Positions 14,139-27,226 of a stretch of DNA of 64,000 nucleotides are shown piece by piece (positions within the stretch are counted from its first letter, which is position 1; the number at the start of each line of letters is the position of its first letter). Source of the DNA: Lamellibrachia satsuma (taxonomy: Eukaryota; Annelida; Polychaeta; Sabellida; Siboglinidae); NCBI GenBank assembly GCA_033239005.1, contig BSQZ01000021.1:9745016-9809015 (forward strand), read 5' to 3'. The notes under the pieces are model-generated. The model saw only the letters and a list, made by a program, of their open reading frames with translations. It was not told the origin of the DNA and did no database searches. The translations under genes were made by a program, and so were the position numbers.

Positions 14139-17100
14139 TCATACAGTGCTGCCATCTGGTTGCTCCACTTGATGGTCAGTTTCCATCTTCTCCGTACCCC
14201 TTGCATCCACCTGCTCCTCCCATTTCCCTGGTGGTTCATCAGTCGAAATTTCACCCTCTCCGTTGTCGGTGTCTATTCCCCCGTCTTTTTCCTTTTCCTC
14301 TTCCTCTCCATCAGAAGTATCTTTTGTTTCATCTGAACCAATGTCTTTTTCTTTTCCTTCACTCTTACCATCATTCCCATCTTTTCCCTCGTTCCCATCT
14401 TTTCCACTGTCCACACACATTTCACCCTCCCTTTCGGTCTCTCCAGTTATTCCTTCCCTTTCCTTCCCCTCCCTCTTATTTACATCCACTGGTTTTGCGA
14501 GATCGTTTTTCTTGCTATCTGTTTGTTTCACTCCGTCTTTCTTTTCCTGCATCTCATTTGTTCCTTCTTTCCCATCAAGGAAGTTCGCCCACTCATCGAT
14601 TCGTTTCTCCCTCTCAGCCTCCGTCTCCTGCACCTCGTACTTTGTGTTCCCGTCCCAGGCCTCTGCGGTGATCACTCGCTTACCCCACATGCGGTTGTGC
14701 ATCGCTGCCGTGCAGGCATCGGCCTCTTCAGCAAGTTTGAAGATCACAGAAGCAACGCCTTCCTGGTGCCGCTGCAACAGATCAACGTTATACACAATCA
14801 CGGTCACGAACACTTGTGTTTTCCATATACTAACACAACATCTTGATTCACTTCTTGAACTTCCAATTATACTTGATAATACACAATAGTATGTCAGGCA
14901 TCAGTCGATACTTGGTGTCACTGAGCACAGTGTTCCGTGTAACTCAGACATTGTGGATAGTGTTTATCATTTCTTCTCAATTTCACTGTTTAGTAATACA
15001 ATTATCTTATGCTCTCAAAACAGTGGCATATATAGGGTGTTGCAAACAGTGGCATATATAGGGTGTTGCAAAGGAGTGGCATATATAGGGTGTTGCAAAC
15101 AATGGCATATATAGGGTGTTGCAAACAGTGGCATATATAGGGTGTTGCAAAGGAGGAGGCCAAGCTTAGTCAGCAATTAGTTTTCCAAGCTATCATGTAG
15201 TGGCGCTACAATTTGCATACATGTCTTAAAAACAGTCACATGCAACTAGCATTCTCGATATCATTACAGAAAGCTACCAATAGAAGTAGAGAGCTTGCTC
15301 ACATCGTAGATGATCACTTTGCGGACTTCGCCGTGCTTGCTGCACTCCTTCCTCAAGTCATCTCGGATGTTGTTGATCAACACTGGATTGCCCTGGTAGA
15401 TAAGAAAGAGAGAGAGAGGTGACATCATAGAGACAACTAAATGATGCATCCCTGTAAACTATAGAGTAGCATATTTCCCTTAACGCAAAATTCCTCCACA
15501 TACAACCTGTGACTTCTTGCTCTGTCCATCTCCCAGTTTGTAGGTGTGTCTGTCTGTTTGTCTGTCTGTATGTTCCCTCATATCTCCGTCAGCGTAGCAT
15601 GTATGGGATGAAAATTAGTTGGTGTGCCCAGGCACCCACTGAGGTGGTTCTTACATAAAAAATTTAAATTTCCCCCACATATTATGAAGGAATCTATGTG
15701 GACATTTGACATATATCACATAACTCAGAACAGTAGGAGCCCGTAGTTGCATACAATTGTTTGCAAAACTCTGCATGTTTTCTACGATTGTTCTGAGATG
15801 TGTGACCTGCATCAAACGTTCACATATTATTATGTTCCTTTGTACAGCATGAATGCTTCGTGACACCGCCGGTTGTACATGATCTTTGGAACATGAAGTT
15901 GTCACTGCCATTGCCCTTACAAAACTTGACTGGGTAGTGCACGGAGTCATATAAGTTGTCACTGCCATTCCCCTTACAAAACTTAACTAGGTAGTGCACG
16001 GAGCCATATAAGTTGTCACTGCCATTGCCCTTACAAAACTTAACTAGGTAGTGCACAGAGTCATATAAGTTGTCACTGCCATTGCCCTTACAAAACTTGA
16101 CTGGGTAGTGCACGGAGTCATATAAGTTGTCACTGCCATTGCCCTTACAAAACTTGACTGGGTAGTTCACGGAGTCATATAAGTTGTCACTGCCATTGCC
16201 CTTACAAAACTTGACTGGGTAGTGCACGGAGTCATATAAGTTGTCACTGCCATTGCCCTTACAAAACTTAACTAGGTAGTGCACGGAGTCATATAAGTTG
16301 TCACTGCCATTGCCCTTACAAAACTTAACTAGGTAGTGCACGGAGTCATATAAGTTGTCACTGCCATTGCCCTTACAAAACTTGACTGGGTAGTTCATGG
16401 AGTCATATAAGTTGTCACTGCCATTGCCCTTACAAAACTTGACTGGGTAGTTCACGGAGTCATATAAGTTGTCACTGCCATTGCCCTTACAAAACTTAAC
16501 TAGGTAGTGCACGGAGTCATATAAGTTGTCACTGCCATTGCCCTTACAAAACTTGACTGGGTAGTTCATGGAGTCATATAAGTTGTCACTGCCATTCCCC
16601 TTACAAAACTTGACTGGGTAGTTCACGGAGTCATATAAGTTGTCACTGCCATTGCCCTTGACTGGGTAGTTCATGAAGTCATATAAGTTGTCACTGCCAT
16701 TGCCCTTACAAAACTTGACTGGGTAGTTCATGGAGTCATATAAGTTGTCACTGCCATTCCCCTTACAAAACTTGACTGGGTAGTTCACGGAGTCATATAA
16801 GTTGTCACTGCCATTGCCCTTACAAAACTTGACTGGGTAGTTCATGGAGTCATATAAGATGTCACTGCCATTGCCCTTACAAAACTTGACTGGGTACTTC
16901 ATGGAGTCATATAAGTTGTCACTGCCATTGCCCTTACAAAACTTGACTGGGTAGTTCATGGAGTCATATAAGTTGTCACTGCCATTGCCCTTACAAAACT
17001 TGACTGGGTAGTTCACGGAGTCATATAAGTTGTCACTGCCATTGCCCTTACAAAACTTGACTGGGAAGTGCATGGAGTCATATAAGTTGTCACTGCCATT

Positions 17101-20100
17101 GCCCTTACAAAACTGCCATTGCCCTTACAAAACTTGACTAGGTAATTCATGGAGTCATATAAGTTGTCACTGCCATTGCCCTTACAAAACTGCCATTGCC
17201 CTTACAAAACTTGACTGGGTAATGCACGGAGTCATACAAGTTGTCACAGCTATTGCCCTTACAAAACTTGACTGGGTAGTGCACGGAGTCTTATAAGTTG
17301 TCACTGCCATTGCCCTTACGAAACTTGACTGGGTAATGCACGGAGTCATATAAGTTGTCACAGCTATTGCCCTTATAAAACTTGACTGGATAGTGCACAG
17401 AGTCATGTAAGTTGTCACAGCTATTGCCCTTACAAAACTTGATTGGGTGGTGCATGGAGTCATATAAGTTCTTGCTGTGGCTGTCTTTTCAGCCGTGCAA
17501 TGTTGGTCAACTCTGTTAGGTAAAACAATGCAATCAAGAAGCTCGTCCTCTACGTCAGATGATGAGACATTGTTGAAGTCCTGATAAACGAATGTAGCAT
17601 GCTGCTATGATTCTATGTATGGCAAAATTTATTTGGGACCTTCATACAGTAAAAAGTAAATAATAGGTATGTGTCTAACAAAAGACAAGCACCTATTGAG
17701 TAAGACCTTACCTCAAAAACATTTGGATCGAAGAGGTTCTTTACAATAATGATGCGTTCTCGTTTCTGCCTGACCGGAGCATCTTTCTCCAGATGCCAGT
17801 TAAACAGCCTGCAATACACATCATGGTCAACACGTGTTCCATCATGGACAATGCTGCTTCTAGTTATTTATTTTATGTTGTAGGATGAAATAGTGCGCTA
17901 AAATTAGTCCAGTATTTAAAACTTTAAAGGCACAAAGTCTTATCACTTTATCATAAAATCATGATATATACAATAATACTCCATAATAAAAACTATATGT
18001 ATTCGAATGCGTTTTCATGAAGCACAATTTATTTTTACATCATTTGACCATTATCTGTTTATACCTATAGACCTCAGTACATTCTTGGACAGCTGTCAAC
18101 AATTTCCACGATTTAACAATAAAAATAACGATACTTTGGATCTCTAAAGTTTACATCTTCCACATTTCCCAGAAATCTGCAATTGTGTTCTGGGTGTGTT
18201 GTTTGACCTCTGGCTACAATACATCATACTATACAATATATATATCATATACATGCCAATTTAGTCTTTCATAGCAATACATAAAAGTAACTATTTCTGG
18301 CACACTTGTTGCCAGCTTTAACTGCCAGGAGACTCCCACTAAGGCTTCTAGCGTGACAGCCACCTACAATGGTTGTTTTCCGTGTGATTAAGTAGTGATT
18401 AAAAAAATATAGGAACGCATTTATGCAGACATTTATGAATAAATGTCAAGCATTGACACATGAAAATGTCTTAAAAACCCCCACGATAAAACGCTATAGT
18501 TGAAGAGTAGCATGATTAAAGAATTATACAGTTTTAATGCGTATCCCGGTAGGAAGTGCTTTAGTTTATTTCATGACTCCCAAAGTTCCCAACAACAACA
18601 GCTATGCCATTTTAACATCGCTAAGCCATTGCTCATATTTTAACATCGCTAAGCTATTGCTCATATATTAACATCGCTAAGCAATTGCTCATATTTTAAC
18701 ATCGCTAAGCCATTGCTCATACTTTAACATCGCTAAGCCATTGCTCATATTTTAACACCGCTAAGCCATTGCTCATATTTTAACATCGCTAAGCCATTGC
18801 TCATATTCTACTATTTTTCAAATAAGAACAATTTCTTTCACACATTTCATGGATTATCTCCGATTTTGTAAACTGAATTAATCCATGAACCACTCTGGCT
18901 AACCACAGACAAGCAAATATTTACACCTTTACAAAGAATTACAAGAAAAGGTGCAACATACTTCTCTTGTTGTTTCCTCATACGCTTCTTTTCTCGGTTG
19001 CTCAACTTCTTTTTCTTCTTGCTTGGGTCGTACTGTCCCTTGAGCTCAAACTGCGCCACCTCCACACTGAGGCACTGACCTCGCATCTCGTAGCCATCAA
19101 TGATCTGTAGCGCGAGCTCGACCGACTCTGGCTGTGGACAATGAAACAGTTTTTGTAGAACTTATAATGATCATTTACCATTAGTTATTAGCAATACGTC
19201 AGTCAGTCAATCACGTAAATACAACACCAGGTCAAACATGAATTATATATTTCCAAGATTTAAAAACAATTAAGGTGCAGCACTGACTACAGTAGTTGGA
19301 CTTAGATCATGGAATTCCCTACCAGAATATCTCAAACATAACCTTGTTCTTTAAAAGCATTTGTTAAGATAATTAAAAATAATGTTCTTTCCTTATTGAT
19401 AGTAGTCATTTAGTTTTTAAACCATTTTCGTACCAGTTAAATAATAATGATAACTGCAAATATATAGGCATACTATGAATTGATTTTTCATCAAATGTCA
19501 AAATCCAATTACTGTAAAATTTGAAATGTCGAGTCACTAGCTTGAAAAGTAATTACTTATTCTAGTGGCACATCCTTAATTTGTTCAGACACCACTTGTA
19601 TTTGGATGAATAAATATTATTATTACACGGAAAGTTTGGCATTGTTACGTTGCTGAGGTCAGTGTCTTGACATGTGTAGGTTACAGAGGCGTAGGTTAAC
19701 TTTTTATCTTGCATGTAGTGAGTGTATAAATATACATGACTGGAGTTAGCAGTTTCACATAAGTTCATTACTGTGCCAGTGTTAATTACTATTAATAACT
19801 AATAATGAACAAAAAAATACAAAATATCTTTTCATAGTAGTTTTGATGAGTTTAGATGCCATGAGTAATGTGATTGTTTCTAACTGGTAATCTCTGCTGT
19901 AAGTTGTAACAAATTAAGTTAACTTAAATTCTTGCTTCCATTAATTTTGACACACTGACACTGTTACATAACTTGGAAAGTGTTAAATGAGGTTAAACCA
20001 CAATTAAGTACCCCTTCCTGGTCAATGGAATGTAGAGTAATGTGTAGCTCTGTTTGTGAATTTTACAGTAAATAAGATAAGAACAATGGTGATGCAGGGC

Positions 20101-23100
20101 CAATGTAATTTATTACACAATTTGAAGGCTGTTGAATGGTGCCATATGGTAACAATTTGAAGAAATGTATGTATTTCAGTGGTGATCTGGCTAATGTGTG
20201 TGTATGAACATTATTGTATGGCCAGGTTTATAAATATTTATGGCGATTCTTTTGTTGACACTTTGGAAGATGTCACAGTTTCAATAAATCTTGGAAAACA
20301 TGTCAATTAGGTAAACACATTGGATGTCATGTAATTATTCACAGTGTTAATGTTTAAATTTTTCTATAAAAAAAAATGTAAATGTTACAACAGTTGCCAA
20401 TGAGAAGGCCACATCCAGTCTGAGTCCTAAACTGATTCTCTGAACTTAGGGTCGTGTGGCATACATACCTTGATGTAGCAACACAGTCCGTCACCTTTGT
20501 TCTCTCCTGTCTTCTCCTTGTAAAGCTTCAGTTTGGGTTTGCGAGTTCGTACATCGTACATCACGAGACCGCACTTATTCATCAGTTCCTTGAACTCATC
20601 GTCCGTGATATCCAGTGGCATTCCGGACACATACACACTGGTCAGCTTCTCTGTGTCCACGTCAAACCAACCTACAAAGGGAGAGAATCAGTCAGCTAGA
20701 GACAAGTCACATAAACCTGCAGGGCAATGTTAAAGGTAAAAAAGTACATTCTTATATAGCGCAGTATCTAGTCCTCGGGACCGATCAAAGGCTTTACACT
20801 TCACCCCCCGGCAGAACTGTTCATTCAAACACCATCTCGACTTTTCTGGGAAGCATTCAACCATGCTGCAATTACTGCACAAAGACTGTTCGTTCACATA
20901 TCCACCACTGTCTATAGCCAGGTACTCATTTATACAGCTGTCTGAACTGGACCAATGTGGAGTAAGAAATATTGCCCAAGAACCCGGATCATTTCGATTG
21001 AGAGACCAATGGTGAGAGACCAATGGTGATGTATTATGACCACCACTGGTAGGTAAACTTGAACATAAGATAAGTTTCCTTTGCATAACAGTAACAGCAC
21101 CTACAACTAAATGAACATTTTTTATGATCATATGATTGTAAAGAGTGCTGCCACCTGTGAAATTCCATTACAGGTGACCATAAATGTTGAATATTTGGTC
21201 ATTCCTCAGAAGTATTCAAATTGACTTGACCATTACTTGTGTTTGGGGATGGTCATTGATGAGGGGTCATTTATGGGGTGTCAATGAAAACAAACAGTCA
21301 GGAAAGGAGGGTGATTGTAAATCAGGGGTTCCACTGTATATCAATAATGCAATCAATGGTCTTTACATCTAGGACTGTATTTGTTGTTGTGGACTGGGCC
21401 AACAGAGGTTGATCTAACAATGGCCATTCAGCAAGCAATATGCAGTTTGTGTTTAATGTGACATAAGTGTCACTCAGAAGTACCATATTGTACAGAGCAC
21501 ATGTATTCCATCAAAAGGATAAAAACAAGAATTACTAATAAAGGATTAGACAGGATTTTTATGATTCAAATGTCAGGCCATAGACATGAATCTAATTGGT
21601 CCCTGTCCTAGCGATGATGTCATAACATTATTTATATTGCACAGGTTTTCTGGGGTATATGCCAGAAGAGGTAATATAATGATAATGGATCGCTAGCTAA
21701 AGTCATATGTCAAAGCTGAGGTTATGTTTGCTGAATATTAATAAAAATATTGACTAACATACAACAACACTGAACATTCTGAATCAGAAAAACTTTAACT
21801 ACGCACCAGCCTCTGGTTCTTTCCTCTTCCCTTTTTTGTCTTTCTTCCCGGCCTCTCCCACCTCCTTCCCCTCCTCTGTCACCTCCCTCCCTTCACCGTC
21901 CTGCTCTTCCTCTGGAATGTGCTCATGTTGGCTGAAGTACGCCGACCAGTAATCGTCATACTCCTTGTTTCCTGTCGGCTCAAATACAATTGGTTTCCCT
22001 GTCTTTGCATCAGCGAGGCCCTCCATGGTACCGTCTCCCGCTTCTGGGTTGCTGCCCGAGTCACCGTAGTGACTGTAGTAATAGTGGTAGTAAGCAGCGT
22101 AGTCGTACTCCGGCTGTGCATTATCGGATGGTACTGCTGTCTCCGTTGTCCCTAGATCTTCCCCTTCCTTTGTATTTTCATCAGATGTCTTCCCATTCTC
22201 CCTGGTCTCTTCACATGTGTTTGAAACATCAACACCGGAACTGGTTTCTTTGGCGTCCAATGGCAAACGTTCTGTTTCTTTTGTGGCAGCACCGACAGAG
22301 TCAGGGGTAGTTCCCTCTGCTGTGGTGGCCGACACATCAGTCTTATTGCTGCCTCCGTGTTGTGACTTGTAGTATTGATTACAGTACTTGTTGTAAGAGT
22401 CCCAATACGCCTTCACATCAGCTGGTTGTGTGCCAGTGTTACTGTAGTACTGCTGGTAGTATGCAGCGTAGTCCGTGGCTGCCTTCGCTGTCGTTGTACT
22501 AGTCACTGTGTCTGTGTTTGTTGGTGCAAGCTCGGTTGTTGTTGTTGTTGTTGCAGGCTCAGTTGTTGTTGTTGTTGCAGGCTCAGTTGTTGCAGCTGTG
22601 TTGTCTGCGCCGTAGCTCATTTGGTATTTTGCTATGAAATCATCATCAATCTGAAAAGAAATTACATCAGTATTATATAATTCATAATCTATATAATTTA
22701 TCAGAACATAACTTTGTTGAGATATTGCGTCATGTGAAAAACTATGTCAGACAATGTATAGTTTAATGATCAAATGATTGTTAATGTTAAGGAAATTTGA
22801 GATATAATACATGCAATGCCTATAGGCAAAGTCCTGGTTTATGATAGTGCAAGTAACGAACATTTTAAATGTGCGAATGAAAAACTCCATATTCTCATGT
22901 CACTGTTATATAGCAGCATGTTAATTCACGGTTTCTTACTGGATGCTACGATGATTACAATCATAGCACCCATAATTAAAAATTAGGGGGCTGACCTGTC
23001 TAATAACAACAACTACCGACCCATTGCTCTCGCCACAACTGCTAGTAAATTATTTGAATTTTTGACATTACCCAGGGTTTCTACTTTTTTAACTACATGT

Positions 23101-24281
23101 GTTAACCAATTTGGATGTAAAAAGCATCACTCAACTGAAATGCTCATATTTTTATTAAAAGAACTCTTTCGACACTACATACTGAATAGCTCACCTATGT
23201 ATGTCATTATGTTGATGCCTCTAAGGCCTTTGACAAAGTCAATCATAGTAAACTGTTCACGAAACTAATTGACCGGGGATGTCCTTCTTTTATTGTGTGC
23301 ATTCTCTATTACTGGTACAGAACCCAGACATTAACTGTCAGATGGTGTCATAACTTCTCTGAATTGTTTTACCGTTTCAAATGGTGTTAAACAAGGTAGA
23401 ATCCTTTCTCCTCATCTTTTTAACGTGTATCTGGATGGCTTTAGTGTAAATGTGAACAAACTACAAATTGGTTGTCTTTATGCAGACACCATAATGAACC
23501 ATATGATGTCTGATGATCTTTGTATTTTTTCACCTAGTGTTTCTGGGCTGAGAAAACTCACTGATTCTTGTGCTGAGTATGGCAATATGTTTGATATAGC
23601 TTACAGTGCCAACAAATCTTATTGTATGGTTATTTATAACAAACCTCAGGACAAAAATATATTCACCCTGTTGTCATCGATAACCATACACTACCTCACA
23701 CTGAGAAATGTACGTACCTTGGCCATATCATAAACAATAACTTTACTGATGATGATGATATTGCCAGGCAGAAATTTATGCGCAGGCAAATGTTTTAGCC
23801 AGAAAATGTAACTTATGCAGGAGTACCATTAAAACATCTTTATTTAATTTGTACTGTGGTTCAATGTATACTTCAAGTTTTTGGTGTAATTTAAAAAACA
23901 GAGTCTGAAAGGCTGTTGCATATAAGAACAGTTTTAGAATTGTTCACAACTTGTAGTGCAAGTCATGTTTGCTACAAATTATGTAAAATCTTTTATTGAA
24001 CGCATTCGTCATCAATATTTAGCCTTACATGCCAGTTAGAAAAGTCTGAGAATCTACTTTATGTGAATTATTTTCACACTTTTATTTATTATCGAAGTCC
24101 AATGATTAAACGTTGGATTGATCAATTGTATGCTTTTAATATATATTTTATATGTACATGTATGTATATATTTTTTATTCTAACTTGTTTTTACATACTT
24201 TTACTGCAAGACATGTGTGTATATTTATATATATATATGTATATATGTATATATGTATATATGTATATATGTATATATGTA

Positions 24282-24363
<82 letters not shown>

Positions 24364-24822
24364 AAGACAATTAATTTTCGAATGGCTTGTGATATATGTC
24401 TTCGACTGTTCATCTCCAGGTTACTATTTTTTATCATCATTAGCTGGCGAAATCATTGTTTATAAATAACTTACAAATTACCCAGTAGTTCCGAAGTATC
24501 ATAGCAGAGAACAATATAAACATCATTATATAGAGCACCACTGAATGTTATTCCATTCAATGTTGTACCACCCCATTCCGTGCCGCCCCGTTCCGTGCCG
24601 CCCCGTGCCACCCCGTTCCGTGCCGCCCCGTTCCGTGCCAGGTGATATGCTAGCTCGATGAATTGTCAGTTGCCACGGAAGTCGTTTATAAATGACAAGT
24701 GCTGACATTTTAAAGCTACGCCTCTTTTTGAGAGGTCGGGTTTTGTAAACACTGAAGTGTTGATTTAAAAATTTTCTTCTATTTCACTTAGAAGCATTTA
24801 GGTGGTCAACATCATATTATAA

Positions 24823-24893
<71 letters not shown>

Positions 24894-25281
24894 ATTCTAA
24901 TATAATACTGACTAAACTATATATATATATATAGTTAATATTATATAACATGATTTTACAATAAAAATTAGCAGACAAAGTCACTCTAAGGCTCACATTA
25001 AATAAGTCATTTGTAATTATGCAAATAAAAATCTACATAAGCCCAATTGCAGACACTATTTGGAAATCTATGTAGGCCTACTTATTGACGTAGTACTGAA
25101 GCAGCAATACCTTTGGAAACCAAGCACGTTTCTCCATGTCAAATTCAAACACTGTGCCATCTTCATCCACCCTTGTGGCACCCGAGTTGATAGCATTGCC
25201 AGAATCACTGCCGCCATCGTCTTGTCTCTGGCGTTCATCCGCCTCTTGCTGCAGCTGATGTTCAAAGTCTTCATCGTCCAT
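14139..25281 (-). CDS. HTATSF1: HTATSF1 / Cus2-type U2 snRNP-associated splicing factor, complete, 7 coding exons
   Basis: Exons on the minus strand: 25281-25111, 22650-21807, 20671-20469, 19131-18962, 17808-17712, 15392-15303, 14771-14139. All junctions are GT-AG and keep frame, giving 735 aa and a TGA stop. The family binds U2 snRNP/SF3B1 and aids branch-site recognition and transcription-coupled splicing in the nucleus. Visible parts: an acidic N-terminus with the family motif AWFPK (about residues 53-57); a long Thr/Tyr-rich segment (58-338); RRM1 starting near GWFDV and including the GDGLCCYIK strand (about 347-434); a Lys-rich linker with KKKKK; a second RRM of UHM type (about 470-570) with [10 protein letters not shown] and DGVASV-like EGVASVIF, then AEAWDG; and an acidic Glu/Asp/Lys tail. 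The order and many blocks match human HTATSF1, which I recall as about 755 aa. Odd points: the 58-338 segment is much longer than in human, and the UHM R-X-F motif reads RMW. The sequence before the ATG ends in a possible 3' splice site (ACACAG, near 25290), so a 5'UTR intron is likely. Confidence 0.95.
15019..15152. repeat. ~26 bp minisatellite, 5 copies, in HTATSF1 intron 6
   Basis: Unit gtggcatatatagggtgttg with caaaca or caaagga joints. Confidence 0.95.
15898..17470. repeat. 57 bp minisatellite, ~27 copies, in HTATSF1 intron 5
   Basis: Unit holds gtcactgccattgcccttac and tgcacggagtcatataagtt. As 57 is 19 codons, a 417 aa frame is open on the minus strand (17073-15820). Changes between units are mostly amino-acid-changing, so it does not look selected as protein. 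One unit lacks 9 bp (near 16660), and 21 bp duplications occur at 17095-17135 and 17175-17215. Confidence 0.97.
18611..18812. repeat. ~29 bp minisatellite, 7 copies, in HTATSF1 intron 4
   Basis: Unit ttaacatcgctaagccattg plus ctcatatt. It lies about 150 bp downstream, in the sense of the gene, of the exon 4 donor. Confidence 0.95.
20733..21050 (-). mobile_element. tRNA-type SINE copy in HTATSF1 intron 2, minus orientation
   Basis: Shares the tail (cttatatagcgcagtatcta, tttacacttcaccccc) and body (attcaaccatgctgcaatta, ctatagccaggtac) with the other three copies, read in reverse. The head carries a short duplication (gagagaccaatggt twice). Here the 24 bp tail motif is single. It begins about 60 bp past the exon 3 acceptor. 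Confidence 0.8.
22960..23980 (+). mobile_element. degraded LINE reverse transcriptase fragment in HTATSF1 intron 1
   Basis: Plus strand, antisense to the gene. Translated pieces across several frameshifts read [20 protein letters not shown] (finger/motif 2a), [15 protein letters not shown] (motif A), [20 protein letters not shown] (motif B) and GCLYAD (motif C, YADD damaged), then [10 protein letters not shown]. Both ends are truncated. Confidence 0.85.
24222..24360. repeat. (TA)n with TATATATG units, HTATSF1 intron 1
   Basis: Seven or so 8 bp units tatatatg, then pure TA. Further short TA tracts lie at 24828-24880 and 24917-24934. Confidence 0.95.
24572..24640. repeat. GC-rich 15 bp minisatellite, ~4 copies
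   Basis: Unit ccgttccgtgccgcc in otherwise AT-rich intron 1 of HTATSF1. Confidence 0.9.
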
Positions 25282-26150
25282 TGTTAGATCTGTGTAGTTT
25301 AATTTTAATAAAGAAACATCAATTATTTTGTGTCACAAACTCCCAGAGACAGCACTGCACAGGATCTGTTTTCACAGATTTTTAGGCCCAGAAGGGGCTG
25401 TTTGGAGTAAGCGAACAAAATAAGTGTGAAAGACAATTATACAGAAAATTATGCGAACACAGTTTACAAACAATATTAATTCCGGTTCTTCCTCTTCTTC
25501 CAATACAGCTCATAACTCTGTGTATGTGGCTAGACTATTTTTGCGCGGGTGGACCCTTTTCGAGTTGGGTGTAATGGTACTGAAGAAATATATTACGCCA
25601 TTTACGGTTTGTTTTATTACGTGAGTTGTGTCTATATAAAGTGGTTTTTTTTTAATTAATGAGAGTCAGTCCGATTGGTTAATAAAATTCCGAGCGAATA
25701 CCTGGGTATCAGTAACAATGAAAGAATTAAGTGAATCCAGGCGATAATCAGGGGTACAAGACTTCAGTTCAGAAAAAAGTTGTACAAGTGAACAATGTCA
25801 GCCTATGTAAATTGCTTGATATATCAATATAATGGGTAATTCGTAAAGTGCTGCGAGACGAAGACGTGTAAATAATCGTGGTCGGTTATTATCGTAACAC
25901 GGATTTTACGATTTCCAAACGTTGTGATGGGTGCATGCCCATTATCGCTCACATACCACATTACCTGGTGGTAGCTTCCTGCGAACAAACGGTCTTTTAA
26001 ACGTTGACAAATGATGGTTTAAAACCCACTATCACGCTTCTTTGTTGAGCAGTTACAGAATACATAAGATAAAACGCTCACTTGCTAAGTTGCATACGAA
26101 TATATCGCGGCTTCCAGGATTTACAACAAAAATTATATCGAGTACATCAT
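25282..26150. other. 5' flank of HTATSF1; probable promoter and 5'UTR region, no exon resolved
   Basis: A likely 3' splice site lies just before the ATG on the minus strand, so the transcription start should be within this stretch or beyond. I cannot place the upstream exon with confidence. Confidence 0.35.
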
Positions 26151-26159
26151 GGTTTTAAT

Positions 26160-26822
26160 GGCAGATACACATACATACATACATACATATCCTCTTCGGT
26201 CTTCAGGCAAAATCTGCCCATGTACCGCTCTTAGTTAGTCTTAGTGTGGCTTTGTAGTCATATTTGACTGCCTGGTTTCGCCAGTGTTTGTCTAGTCGAT
26301 TTTTAAGCGTATTTACTGACGGTGCAGTGACGACGGTGTCCGGAAGTGAATTCCAAATATTAATGACTCTCTGGCTAAAGAAATGCCTCCTTAATTCCCG
26401 TTTACTTCGGTCCTTGAACAACTTTAGAGAATGACCCCGTGTGCCTTCGTACAAGTCTTTGTTAAACATATCGTGCGAAAAGGTAAACATGCCATGCAAG
26501 TATTTATACACATCAATAATATCTCCTCGTAAACGACGATAGGTCAGTGTTGGTAAATTTAATGCCTTTAATATAGATTCGTAATCTAAATGTCTCAGTA
26601 CTGGGACCATCCTACTAGCTCTTCTCTGGACAGCCTCCAGAGCATCAATATCATGCTGGTACTGTGGTGACCAGACTACCACTCCGTATTCCAAAGTAGG
26701 ACGGACTAGTCCCTTATATAAATGTAGAAAGGTTGTCCTGTCCAAGTATTGATATGTTCGTCGTATTACACCCAGCAATCTATTTGTTTTTGACACTGCC
26801 TGCTGTACCTGTTGTGTAAATA
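26160..26822 (-). mobile_element. LINE ORF2 C-terminal fragment, CR1/Jockey-like, with ATGT tail
   Basis: About 197 codons remain open on the minus strand from about 26820 to 26203: QQAVSKTNRLLGVIRRTYQY, RPTLEYGVVVWSPQYQHDID, RRASRMVPVLR, RRLRGDIIDVYKYLHG, RGHSLKLFKDRSKR and INIWNSLPDTVVTAPSVNTL. This is the conserved region after the RT domain of Jockey/CR1-type non-LTR elements. After the TAA-side end an (ATGT)n tract (26190-26168) forms the 3' tail. The copy is 5'-truncated. Confidence 0.9.
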
Positions 26823-27226
26823 CGAAAACATGTTTCTTTTATACGCACATATGCAATGCACACACGCACACGCGCACGCGCGCGCGCGCACACGCACACA
26901 CACGTTGTTTCGTACAAACTGTGAAATATAGTAATGTAACTATCAAAACCCATTTCAAGTTACCGTAGCAACGTGACACCTTTGTGTTTTGCCCATCTCA
27001 AAGATTCCATACTCATCATTATAACGGTATATTATTTTTTATTATTATTAAAGTATCTTAGGGCATATGTTAAATTGAGCTTAAATCTAGGTGACGCATA
27101 TTTCATACTCTTAATTATATGACTATTTTGAGCTTTCCTGCAGTTCATTATTTAATTGCCCACCTATGGTTAGTGGTTTAAAGTAGACACATTATTGTCC
27201 GGGCATGCGCCAATCAATGACAGCTA
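26823..27226. other. spacer with CA/CG microsatellite
   Basis: At 26858-26905 an alternating cacacgcg/gcgcgc run has Z-DNA potential. Nothing else is seen. Confidence 0.7.
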
